The notes under the pieces: generated by a model
What the model saw: only the letters and a program-made list of their open reading frames with translations
Database searches by the model: none
Told to the model about the DNA's origin: nothing
NCBI RefSeq assembly: GCF_038235435.1
Contig: NZ_CP151275.1
Span: forward strand, 3,844,001 to 3,908,000
DNA length: 64,000 nucleotides
Direction of reading: 5' to 3'
Source: Niveibacterium sp. SC-1
Lineage (GTDB): Bacteria > Pseudomonadota > Gammaproteobacteria > Burkholderiales > Rhodocyclaceae
Program-made: the position numbers and the translations under genes
Part shown: positions 20,635 through 28,201 of the stretch, piece after piece
How positions within the stretch are numbered: position 1 is the stretch's first letter
How the letters are laid out: each line of letters opens with the position of its first letter

Positions 20635-21279
20635 ATGCCCGATCCGAACCAAACCTCTGAACCGTCCCCGCAGCAAAACCCGGACGCGGCCTCCGAAACG
20701 CTGGCGCGGCGGCGGGCCCTGATCAAGGGCGCAGCGACGATCGGACCCGTCGTGCTCACCCTTGCGAGCAGACCCGTACTCGGCGGTGGAGGCGGCGGCG
20801 GTCAGTGCATTGCGCCCTCGCAGAATCTTTCCGGCGCCCTGAGCCATGCAGCGCAAAAGATGGGCACCTGCAATGGCCACCCGCCGTCTTACTGGAAGAA
20901 CTGCGCCGGTCAGAACGGCTCCTGGCCGCTCCAACCGACCACGCAGTTCCACTCCTTGTGCACGCCGGGCAACCGGGCGGGAACACGGTTTTACACAACC
21001 AACGGCGTCTCGCTGACAATGATCGACGTGCTCAAGCTCACGGGCTCCGGGCCAAGCGGCAACTTCGACCTGGACCAGGTGGCTTCCCATATCATTGCCG
21101 CCTGCCTGAACATCCGCAGCGGCACCGTGGATCAGCGCGCCCTGACCGAAGCCCAACTGCAGGCAATCTGGCGCGAATGGGCGTTGACCGGTCAGTACAT
21201 TCCCTTCGCTGGTGCTACGCCCTGGAAGTCGGCGGAGATCAAGAACTACCTCATCGCCAACAAGATTGTTGGTATCTGA
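20635..21279 (+). CDS. Secreted protein with twin-arginine-like leader; candidate substrate of the adjacent modification genes
   Basis: 214 residues of unknown function. The leader RRRALIKG (25-32) plus hydrophobic stretch (34-44) resembles a Tat or Tat-like export signal and is followed by seven glycines (50-56). The mature part has five cysteines (58, 79, 90, 109, 157). A PPSYWKNC block (83-90) resembles the SPGYWKNH motif of many bacterial exported proteins. The C-terminal third is helical. It heads an operon with a PqqD-like chaperone, an HprK-like kinase and a nucleotidyltransferase, which makes it the obvious candidate target or cargo. That role is inference. Confidence 0.75.
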   Translation: MPDPNQTSEPSPQQNPDAASETLARRRALIKGAATIGPVVLTLASRPVLGGGGGGGQCIAPSQNLSGALSHAAQKMGTCNGHPPSYWKNCAGQNGSWPLQPTTQFHSLCTPGNRAGTRFYTTNGVSLTMIDVLKLTGSGPSGNFDLDQVASHIIAACLNIRSGTVDQRALTEAQLQAIWREWALTGQYIPFAGATPWKSAEIKNYLIANKIVGI

Positions 21280-21312
21280 GTTACCCGCCAAACTGTAGGC
21301 CCTGCTTCCCTC

Positions 21313-21564
21313 ATGACGGCGCAAGACCAGCGCTGGCTGCACCGCAGCTGGCCTGACGGCATGGTCGTCTTCGACCGGCAGACCGGGGATACGCACGCCC
21401 TGGACGCGCTGACCAGCGAATTGCTTTCGCTGCCCGATCTTGCACGCTACGATTCCCGCCAGGCAGCCCAAGTGCTGGCCGATCGATGGGGACTCCCGCC
21501 CGAATCGCTCCACCAGCGGATCGAGGAAGCCCTGACCCAACTGCGGCGCATTGAACTGATTTGA
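21313..21564 (+). CDS. PqqD-like peptide chaperone, HPr-rel-A type
   Basis: 83 residues with the PqqD fold pattern: a beta-strand start (WPDGMVVFDRQTGDTHALDALTSELL) then helices around RQAAQVLADRWGL. PqqD-type domains bind leader peptides for RiPP-modifying enzymes. The matching family is annotated in public databases as PqqD protein of the HPr-rel-A system, always beside the kinase encoded next. The stop overlaps the start of the kinase gene (TTGA), so translation is coupled. No cyclase or radical-SAM enzyme is nearby. Confidence 0.85.
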   Translation: MTAQDQRWLHRSWPDGMVVFDRQTGDTHALDALTSELLSLPDLARYDSRQAAQVLADRWGLPPESLHQRIEEALTQLRRIELI

Positions 21565-22487
21565 CCCTTCCTCTGCGTTTGGCCGAACTGACACCGGCGG
21601 CTCTGCAGCAAGGCCTGCACGGTGCAGGCATTCCCATCGTCACCGGCCCCTTCGTCTTCTCCATTCGCAGCTACGAACCGGAGGTCGCGGAAGGCCTGTC
21701 CCGCCTCTACGGGGCGCACCTTGTCGACCGGTCCGGTTTCGCCGACTTCGCCGTCGAGGTCCGCCGGGCGCGCGGCCTGCGTGGTCTGCTCAAACCCCAG
21801 GTCGAGTTTCTGCTCGACGGCCATACGCCCTTTCATCCCCTGCCGCGCGCCCAAGCCTTCGCGATGCTCGAATGGGGAATGAACTGGTGCATCGCGAGCC
21901 AGGCCCACCAATACCTCGTCATCCATGCCGCGGTCGTCGAACGCGAGGGGCTCGCAGCCATCCTTCCCGCACCGCCAGGTTCGGGCAAGAGCACGCTGAC
22001 CGCCGCGCTAATCCATCGGGGTTGGCGCCTGCTTTCCGACGAACTCGCGCTGGTAGAGCTGGAAACTGGCCAGATGATCCCGCTCGCGCGCCCCGTCAAT
22101 CTGAAGAACAACTCGATCGAGGTTCTCAAGGGTTTCGCACCGGAAGCACGATGGGGCCGGGAAGTGCCGGACACGCAGAAGGGTCGGGTTGTCCATGTGC
22201 GCGTTCCCGACACGAGCGTGGCGGCAGCGACGATACCGGCGCAGCCCAGGTGGGTCGTGTTTCCGCGCTGGCAGGCCGGCGCCGAGCTGACCTTGGAGCC
22301 GCATGCGAAGGCCCACGCCTTCATCCAGCTGGCCGACAACGCCTTCAATTACAGCATGCTCGGCGAACGCGGCTTCCGCGTACTCGCGGACCTGATAGAC
22401 CGTTGCGACAGCGTCGGCTTCACCTATAGCCGGCTCGATGACGCGATCGCCTATTTCGACAAGCTGGTGGACGTCGCCACGCGATGA
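21561..22487 (+). CDS. HprK-related kinase A
   Basis: 308 residues, TTG start overlapping the previous stop. The C-terminal half is an HPr-kinase-like P-loop domain with Walker A APPGSGKST (137-145) followed by LLSDELALVE (158-166), as in HprK. The N-terminal 110 residues are not the HprK N-terminal domain, and no HPr or PTS gene is nearby, so classical HPr phosphorylation is unlikely. HprK-like kinases are known to phosphorylate lasso peptides in some RiPP clusters. A peptide, protein or small-molecule target is therefore plausible. Confidence 0.88.
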   Translation: MTLPLRLAELTPAALQQGLHGAGIPIVTGPFVFSIRSYEPEVAEGLSRLYGAHLVDRSGFADFAVEVRRARGLRGLLKPQVEFLLDGHTPFHPLPRAQAFAMLEWGMNWCIASQAHQYLVIHAAVVEREGLAAILPAPPGSGKSTLTAALIHRGWRLLSDELALVELETGQMIPLARPVNLKNNSIEVLKGFAPEARWGREVPDTQKGRVVHVRVPDTSVAAATIPAQPRWVVFPRWQAGAELTLEPHAKAHAFIQLADNAFNYSMLGERGFRVLADLIDRCDSVGFTYSRLDDAIAYFDKLVDVATR

Positions 22488-23599
22488 CTCCATCCGCGCT
22501 GCTGTCCCTGCTGCGCGCGCCGCAGACCGCCGATCACCTCCAGCCGCAGGACTGGAACCGGATCATCCCTCAGGCCCGCAACGCCAACCTGACGGCTCGC
22601 CTGGCAGAAGCATTGCGCCAGACCGGCAGGCTCGAGGCAGTACCGGCCCGCGTGCGCGCCCATCTGGAGGCCGGCGAAACCGTCGCGGGGCGGCAGCGTA
22701 TCGCCACGCTCACCGAAGCGATGCGGGTAAAGCAGGCGCTGGACGAAGGCGGGATGCGGCTCGTGCTGCTGAAGGGAGCGGCCTATCTCGCCGCCGGGCT
22801 TCCCGCCGCCGATGGGCGCGTGTTTGGCGATATCGACCTGATCGTCCCGGAAGCCGCCCTGCCCGAGAGCGAATCGGTACTGCTGCGCAACGGCTGGATC
22901 AGCACGCATCACAACGCCTATGACCAGCGCTACTACCGGCAATGGATGCACGAGATTCCGCCGCTGCGCCATGTCGTCCGCGATTCGGTGCTCGACGTGC
23001 ACCACAACATCCTGCCGCGCTCATCGCGACACACGCCGCCTGCCGCGCTGCTGCTTGCAGCCGCGGTCCCAGCCGTGGCCCTGCCAGGCGCGTGGGTGCT
23101 TGCGCCGGAGGACATGGTGCTGCACAGCGCGTGCCACCTCTTCCACGAAGGCGAGCTGGACAATGGGCTACGCGATCTGATCGACCTCGATCGTCTATTG
23201 CGGCACTTCGGGCGGGACGCGGAATTCTCCGGTCGACTCGCCGCGCGCGCCGACGTCCTTCACCTACAGATGCCGCTGCGCTACGCCCTCGCGATGTGCG
23301 GGGCCCTGCTGGACACGCCGCTGCCGGAGGAGCGGACGTGGCCGAGAGGGCTGCGGGAATCGCTCATGCACTGGGCCTACGTGCGCGCCTTGCAACCGAA
23401 TCATGCCTCGGCCGACGACGCCTGGACGGAACTTGCAAGGTACTTTCTCTATGTCCGCGCGCATTGGCTGCGCATGCGCCCGCATCAACTGGCTGCGCAT
23501 CTGACGCGCAAGGCCTGGCGGCGCTGGAGCGGACTCACCGAAGACAAGAAGCGCGAAGACGCGCAGGTCGCATTGGCCGAACAGGCGAAACGAGGCTGA
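22484..23599 (+). CDS. Nucleotidyltransferase family protein of the HPr-rel-A operon
   Basis: 371 residues of the uncharacterised nucleotidyltransferase family that often sits with exopolysaccharide or RiPP loci. LLKGAAYL (95-102) and GDIDLIV (115-121) supply the metal-binding acidic residues of the Pol-beta-like fold. A helical C-terminal part follows, with conserved HxxxHxxEGELDNGLRDLIDLDRL. ATGA overlap couples it to the kinase gene. Its transferred nucleotide and acceptor are unknown. It ends at a very long hairpin. Confidence 0.85.
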   Translation: MTPSALLSLLRAPQTADHLQPQDWNRIIPQARNANLTARLAEALRQTGRLEAVPARVRAHLEAGETVAGRQRIATLTEAMRVKQALDEGGMRLVLLKGAAYLAAGLPAADGRVFGDIDLIVPEAALPESESVLLRNGWISTHHNAYDQRYYRQWMHEIPPLRHVVRDSVLDVHHNILPRSSRHTPPAALLLAAAVPAVALPGAWVLAPEDMVLHSACHLFHEGELDNGLRDLIDLDRLLRHFGRDAEFSGRLAARADVLHLQMPLRYALAMCGALLDTPLPEERTWPRGLRESLMHWAYVRALQPNHASADDAWTELARYFLYVRAHWLRMRPHQLAAHLTRKAWRRWSGLTEDKKREDAQVALAEQAKRG

Positions 23600-23618
23600 G
23601 CTGGCGCCCAGCTATCCA

Positions 23619-23658
23619 GAAAGCAGAAGGGCGGCCTCCCGGCCGCCCTTCTGCTTTC
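23619..23658. terminator. Bidirectional hairpin between convergent operons
   Basis: A perfect 18-bp stem (23619-23636 with 23641-23658) closes on a 4-base loop, midway between the nucleotidyltransferase stop and the grxD stop. T runs are short on both sides, but the stem strength and place fit a shared terminator. Confidence 0.85.
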
Positions 23659-23677
23659 CATGTTCCTACGCGTCCGG

Positions 23678-24004
23678 TCAGGCGCTCACGACGCCTGCTT
23701 CGGTCAGCAATTGCTGCAGTTCGCCCGACTGGAACATCTCTTTCATGATGTCGCAGCCACCCACGAACTCGCCCTTCACGTAGAGCTGCGGGATGGTCGG
23801 CCAGTTGGCGTACTCCTTGATGCCCTGCCGGATCTCGTCGTCAGCCAGCACGTTGACCGACGCGTACTCGGCAACGCCGGAGAGCTTCAGGATCTGCGCC
23901 GCGGTCGCGGAGAAACCGCATTGCGGGAACTGCGGCGAGCCCTTCATGAAGAGCACGACGGGGTTGCTGGTGACGGTTTCGCGGATGGTGTCCTGCACGC
24001 TCAT
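23678..24004 (-). CDS. grxD: Monothiol glutaredoxin (Grx4/GrxD type)
   Basis: 108 residues from the ATG at 24004, which has AAAGGAAAT upstream; the frame is open further but with no support. The CGFS active site (Cys29) and the [19 protein letters not shown] glutathione-binding segment define the Fe-S carrier class of glutaredoxins. It probably binds a [2Fe-2S] cluster with glutathione and delivers it with BolA-like partners. Last gene of the hemA-prfA-prmC-grxD series; a 91-base gap before it may hold its own promoter. Confidence 0.96.
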   Translation of the reverse strand: MSVQDTIRETVTSNPVVLFMKGSPQFPQCGFSATAAQILKLSGVAEYASVNVLADDEIRQGIKEYANWPTIPQLYVKGEFVGGCDIMKEMFQSGELQQLLTEAGVVSA

Positions 24005-24095
24005 GGGATTTCCTTTGCTGGCTTGCCGGTCGTTGCCGGCACCAATACTTGACAAAAACAATCGGGTATAAGTCTAGGAGATGGCGTCGCTAACG

Positions 24096-24923
24096 TCAAT
24101 TCCAGCGCCCAAGGCTCACGCGTTCGTGCCCGGCCAGATCGCGACAGGTTTCGACCTCCTGGAAACCCTGGGCGATGAGGAGCGCACGCACCGCCGGCCC
24201 CTGTTCAAAGCCATGCTCGATCAGCAGACATGCGCGCTCGGCCAGATACTGAGGTGCCGTCGCGACGATATGGCGGATGTCGTCCAGCCCGTCATCGCCC
24301 GACGCCAGAGCCGAGCGCGGCTCGAAACGCAGGTCGCCCTGTTCGAGATGCGCGTCGGCCGCCGCGATATAGGGCGGGTTGCTGGCAATCACCTCGAAGC
24401 GCTCGCCCGCGACAGGCTCGAACCAGCAGCCAAGGCGAAAGTCGAGCCTGGCACCGAGTTCGCGCGCGTTCTCTTGGGCCACGCGCAAGGCCACTTCTGA
24501 CGCATCGACGGCCACCACCGCGGCCGCGGGACATTCCAGCGCGATACTCACCGCGATCGCCCCGCTCCCGGTGCCCAGGTCCAGCACCCGTGGCATCGAC
24601 CATTCGCGCGAGAACCTCAGGGACTGCTCGACGATCAACTCGGTATCCGGCCGCGGGATGAGGACGTCGGCCTGCACACGGAAGCGCCGACCGAAGAACT
24701 CACGTTCGCCCAGGATGTAGGCCACGGGCTCGCCCACTTCGCGGCGCAGCAGCCAGTCCCCGAAACGCGCCGCCGCGGCTTGCTCCAGCGCGCGTTCGGG
24801 AAAGGCTGCGATCGCCGCGGCGGAAAGGCCGCTGGCCTCGCGCAACAGGAGGCGCGCCTCACTGCGCGGGATGCGTCCTTGCGCAAGGGCCAGCGCCTCG
24901 CCCACGGTGGCAGGCGGTTTCAC
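24096..24923 (-). CDS. prmC: Peptide chain release factor N5-glutamine methyltransferase
   Basis: 275 residues. Methylates the Gln of the GGQ motif of RF1/RF2. A helical N-terminal release-factor-binding domain precedes a Rossmann SAM domain with [12 protein letters not shown] (114-125) and the catalytic NPPYI (182-186). The gene overlaps the end of prfA, its substrate, by 4 bases, the standard arrangement. Confidence 0.96.
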   Translation of the reverse strand: MKPPATVGEALALAQGRIPRSEARLLLREASGLSAAAIAAFPERALEQAAAARFGDWLLRREVGEPVAYILGEREFFGRRFRVQADVLIPRPDTELIVEQSLRFSREWSMPRVLDLGTGSGAIAVSIALECPAAAVVAVDASEVALRVAQENARELGARLDFRLGCWFEPVAGERFEVIASNPPYIAAADAHLEQGDLRFEPRSALASGDDGLDDIRHIVATAPQYLAERACLLIEHGFEQGPAVRALLIAQGFQEVETCRDLAGHERVSLGRWN

Positions 24924-26002
24924 GCGGCCTCGGTCAGGCTGGCAAGCTGTTCGGCCTGGTGTTCGGCGACCAATGCGTTGATCAGTTCGCCGATCTCACC
25001 ATCCAGCGCAGCATCCAGCTTGTAGAGCGTGAGATTGATGCGGTGATCCGTGATCCGCCCCTGCGGGAAGTTGTAGGTGCGGATCCGCTCCGAACGGTCG
25101 CCGCTGCCGATCAGGCTCTTGCGGGTCGCGGCGGTCTGCGCGTGCTGCGCGCGCTCTTGCACGTCCTTGATCCGTGCGGCCAGGACGGACATCGCCTGCG
25201 CCTTGTTGCGGTGCTGCGAACGGTCGTCCTGGCACTCGACCACGATGCCCGTCGGCAGGTGCGTGATGCGCACGGCCGAGTCCGTCTTGTTGATGTGCTG
25301 GCCGCCGGCGCCCGAAGCGCGGTAGGTGTCGACCCGGATGTCGGCCGGGTTGATGACCACTTCGGCGAGCTCGTCGGCCTCCGGCATTACCGCCACCGTG
25401 CAGGCCGAGGTATGGATGCGGCCTTGGGTCTCGGTCACCGGGATGCGTTGGACGCGGTGACCACCGGACTCGAACTTGAGCTTCGAGTACGCGCCGGAAC
25501 CCACGAGGCGCGCGATGACTTCCTTGTAGCCGCCCAGGTCCGACTCCGAGAGCGACACCAGTTCCACCCGCCAGCCCTGGCGCTCGGCGTAGCGGGTGTA
25601 CATGCGCAAGAGGTCGCCGGCGAACAGTGCGGCCTCTTCGCCGCCGGTGCCCGCACGGATTTCGAGGAACAGATTGCGTTCGTCGTTAGGATCCTTGGGC
25701 AGCAAGGCAACCTGCAGCTCGCCCTCGAGCCGCGCGGCGGTGGCCCGGGCAGCGGCGATTTCCTCCTGCGCAAACTCGCGCATTTCGGGGTCGCCCGCGA
25801 GCTCCAGCGCGGCGCGTTCGTCCGCCTCGGCCAGGAGGTAGTCCCGCCACAAGGCCACAACCGGGGAAATGTCCGCATGTTCGCGGTTGAGCCGGCGATA
25901 GCGGTCCATGTCGCGCACCACGTCTTCAGCGGCCAGCAGGCCATCGAGTTCGACGAGGCGATGGGCGAGCTGTTCGAGCTTTTCCCGTATGGAAGATTTC
26001 AT
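24920..26002 (-). CDS. prfA: Peptide chain release factor 1
   Basis: 360 residues. Recognises UAG and UAA through its PVT tripeptide (188-190) and hydrolyses peptidyl-tRNA with GGQ (233-235), the Gln methylated by PrmC. Length and the [23 protein letters not shown] block are standard RF1. 35 bases separate it from hemA upstream. Confidence 0.97.
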   Translation of the reverse strand: MKSSIREKLEQLAHRLVELDGLLAAEDVVRDMDRYRRLNREHADISPVVALWRDYLLAEADERAALELAGDPEMREFAQEEIAAARATAARLEGELQVALLPKDPNDERNLFLEIRAGTGGEEAALFAGDLLRMYTRYAERQGWRVELVSLSESDLGGYKEVIARLVGSGAYSKLKFESGGHRVQRIPVTETQGRIHTSACTVAVMPEADELAEVVINPADIRVDTYRASGAGGQHINKTDSAVRITHLPTGIVVECQDDRSQHRNKAQAMSVLAARIKDVQERAQHAQTAATRKSLIGSGDRSERIRTYNFPQGRITDHRINLTLYKLDAALDGEIGELINALVAEHQAEQLASLTEAA

Positions 26003-26037
26003 TGAGGGGTTTTCTGGGCAAGCGCCAGCGCAGCGCG

Positions 26038-27288
26038 CTAGCGTCGCCCGATGTTGAAGATGCGGCGGATCAGGTCGGCGCCGTCGCCGGCTTCGGCGTG
26101 ATCCGGTCGATTCAGATACTGCGTGGGACCGTGCAGGAGCTTGTTGGTGAGCCCGTGCGAAAGGGCTTCGAGCACTTCCTGTGCGTCTTCGCCGCGGGCG
26201 AGTCGCTGCAGGGCACGTTCCAGTTCGGCGCGTCGCAGGTCTTCGGCGTGGCCGCGCAGGGCGCGGATTGCCGGCACAGCATCGCGTGCCTCAATCCAGT
26301 GAAGGAAATCCGACACCTCGTCGGAGATGATGGCTTCGGCCTGCACCACGGCCTGCTGACGGGACTCGATGCCCGCCTGCACGATCTGCGCGAGGTCATC
26401 CACGGTGTAGATGAAAACGTCGTCCAGGCTCGCGACTTCGGTCTCGATATCACGCGGCACGGCCAGATCCACCATGACCATGGGGCGACGACGGCGGGCC
26501 TTGAGCGCGCTCTCGACCATGCCCAGCCCGATGATGGGCAGCGGACTGGCCGTGCAGCTCACGACGATGTCGTGCTGGTGCAGGATCTCGGGCACCTTTT
26601 CCAGGCCCACCGCCTGCCCGCCGAACCGCGCAGCCAGCGCTTCTGCGCGCGTCAGCGTCCGGTTCGCGATGGTGATCTGCCGCGGCTTGGCGCCGGCGAA
26701 GTGTGCCGCGCACAGCTCCACCATCTCACCCGCGCCGATGAACAGCACCCGCTGGCTGTCGACGGATTCGAAAATGCGCTCGGCCAGGCGGACCGCGGCC
26801 GCTGCCATGGAGACCACATTGGCGCCGATCGCTGTGGTCGAGCGCACTTCCTTGGCGACCGAAAAACTCTTCTGGAAGAGCTTGTGCAGCAGCGCCCCCA
26901 ATGCACCCGCTTCATCCGCGAGGCGGGCGGCCTGCTTCATCTGGCCGAGGATCTGCGCCTCACCCAGCACCATTGAATCCAGTCCGGAAGCCACGCGGAA
27001 TACGTGGCGCACCGCCTGGTCCTTGGGCAGGGTAAAGAGATGCGGCGCAAGCTGCGGCAACTCGATGCGATGCCATTCGGCCAGCCAGTCGGCGATCGCC
27101 TCGGGGCGTTCAGTCGCGCAGTAGAGCTCGGTCCGGTTGCAGGTGGAGAGAATCGCCGCCTCGCGAACCAGCTTCGCGCGCATCAGGCTCGCCAGCGCCT
27201 CCGCCTGGACATCGGCCTGGAACGCCACGCGTTCGCGCAGATTCAGCGGCGCGGAGTGGTGGTTGATGCCGAGAGCGAAGAGTTGCAT
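26038..27288 (-). CDS. hemA: Glutamyl-tRNA reductase
   Basis: 416 residues from ATG 27288, matching the [14 protein letters not shown] start of the family; an 81-base longer frame is unlikely. Reduces Glu-tRNA to glutamate-1-semialdehyde, the committed step of C5 haem synthesis. Catalytic Cys50 in [10 protein letters not shown], the [14 protein letters not shown] substrate motif, and the NADPH-binding [10 protein letters not shown] block are visible. The stretch just inside the N-terminus is typical of HemA under haem-dependent proteolysis in other bacteria. Same-strand order hemA-prfA-prmC is classic. Confidence 0.97.
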   Translation of the reverse strand: MQLFALGINHHSAPLNLRERVAFQADVQAEALASLMRAKLVREAAILSTCNRTELYCATERPEAIADWLAEWHRIELPQLAPHLFTLPKDQAVRHVFRVASGLDSMVLGEAQILGQMKQAARLADEAGALGALLHKLFQKSFSVAKEVRSTTAIGANVVSMAAAAVRLAERIFESVDSQRVLFIGAGEMVELCAAHFAGAKPRQITIANRTLTRAEALAARFGGQAVGLEKVPEILHQHDIVVSCTASPLPIIGLGMVESALKARRRRPMVMVDLAVPRDIETEVASLDDVFIYTVDDLAQIVQAGIESRQQAVVQAEAIISDEVSDFLHWIEARDAVPAIRALRGHAEDLRRAELERALQRLARGEDAQEVLEALSHGLTNKLLHGPTQYLNRPDHAEAGDGADLIRRIFNIGRR

Positions 27289-27375
27289 GCGTGTGTCGAC
27301 GGGCAATCCCCTGTCAGGAGGAATCCGGAAAACCTGTAGATCCAGGCTGGAGCGGGCGCCCGCAGCCAATTCGCA

Positions 27376-27402
27376 ATTTTAGCATTCCGGCCGCGCAAAC
27401 AA
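27376..27402 (-). promoter_or_regulatory. Possible sigma70 promoter of hemA
   Basis: On the minus strand, TTGTTT (27402-27397) and TAAAAT (27381-27376) are 15 bases apart, with TGCG after the -10. It lies about 88 bases before the hemA ATG. Confidence 0.45.
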
Positions 27403-27483
27403 GGGCTTGGCCTATCGCACCTGCCGCCATCCGCGTGAGCCCTGGCCCGCGATCGGGCTGGCAAATGGAACTCGAGGCAGCTA

Positions 27484-27531
27484 AGAGCATCGGCCCAGCA
27501 ACTCGCCTCAAGCGGCCGATAGCGATGCTCT
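27484..27531. repeat. Imperfect inverted repeat
   Basis: Left arm AGAGCATCGGCC (27484-27495). The right arm pairs as GGCCGAT (27514-27520) plus GATGCTCT (27524-27531) with a short bulge. It could fold as a long hairpin in either transcript. Function unknown. Confidence 0.5.
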
Positions 27532-27630
27532 CTCGGCAGAAAGCATTGCCTTTGGCGAAGGCCTCCAATTGCAAACAAGTGAGTCCTCGATCGCTGCAAT
27601 AGCGGCGCGCTGCGGGCAGTTCCACCCCAA

Positions 27631-27639
27631 CCCCCCCCC
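27631..27639. repeat. Homopolymer tract of nine C
   Basis: Nine consecutive C, flanked by other C-rich runs (CCACCCCAA before it), in the non-coding stretch about 560 bases upstream of the PKS start. Tracts of this kind can slip during replication. Confidence 0.7.
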
Positions 27640-27933
27640 AACCCAGTAAACTGCCCGACGCGTCGAAACCCGACCGCCCTGCGGCATAGCCAGCCCGAAG
27701 TACGCCTTCAGCAAGGGATGGCGGTGACGACAGTGGGTCGTGTCACACGTTGGCGGACATGCGCGGAGAGCAGTACTCCCGTCCATTGTCCCGGCTAGCG
27801 CTCCGGTCACATAGCCGACCCCTCCGCTTTCGCACCCACGCTTTCCCCCAGAGCAACGGCGCAGGCGGTTCGCCGACATTAGCGGACGCTTCTCACAATT
27901 TGAACGACCTGGCCCCGCCACATTAACGACGCT

Positions 27934-28179
27934 TTGATCCCACAGGGCGACAACCTATGGTGCTCCGAGCAGGACAAACAACCGCAAGAAAACATGGTGC
28001 TTACGGAGAAGCAGCAGCAACTCATCGCCTTCACCGTAGCTGCATGTCGAGATTGCGGACAGTCAATCGGTGGGGACGAACATGTGTGTCCCATCGCGAC
28101 AAAGCTTGAAAGTCACGCCGCCGGTCCGGCGTGCCTTTTCTACCCCGTATCCCTGATGCCTGGCACCAGTACAGGCTAG
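27934..28179 (+). CDS. Doubtful small ORF upstream of the PKS
   Basis: 81 codons on the PKS strand, with a CRDCGQSIGGDEHVCP segment that resembles half of a zinc ribbon. No clear ribosome-binding site precedes it. A terminator-like hairpin lies within its last third, which argues against expression at full length. It could be a remnant or a leader ORF. Kept only because it is the single frame in this gap with any motif. Confidence 0.2.
   Translation: MIPQGDNLWCSEQDKQPQENMVLTEKQQQLIAFTVAACRDCGQSIGGDEHVCPIATKLESHAAGPACLFYPVSLMPGTSTG
28114..28139 (+). terminator. Terminator-like hairpin 60 bases before the PKS
   Basis: A perfect 7-bp stem CACGCCG / CGGCGTG with a 6-base loop, then CC and four T. 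No confident promoter lies between it and the PKS start at 28202. It may therefore be an attenuator in the PKS leader rather than the end of another unit. Confidence 0.55.
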
Positions 28180-28201
28180 CTGCCCCACCCGGGCGGTCCG
28201 A

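Larger units (their letters stand above)
27403..28201. other. Long non-coding stretch between core genes and the PKS
   Basis: About 800 bases without a convincing protein gene; short frames on both strands show no recognisable family. It marks the change from conserved chromosomal genes to the capsule locus. It holds an inverted repeat, a nine-C tract and a terminator-like hairpin, listed separately. No integrase, transposase or tRNA fragment was recognised. Confidence 0.6.

Noticed and set aside
28157..28175. TGGCAC...GGC resembling a sigma54 promoter before the PKS
   Set aside because: The spacing between the GG and GC elements is one base too long, which abolishes sigma54 recognition.
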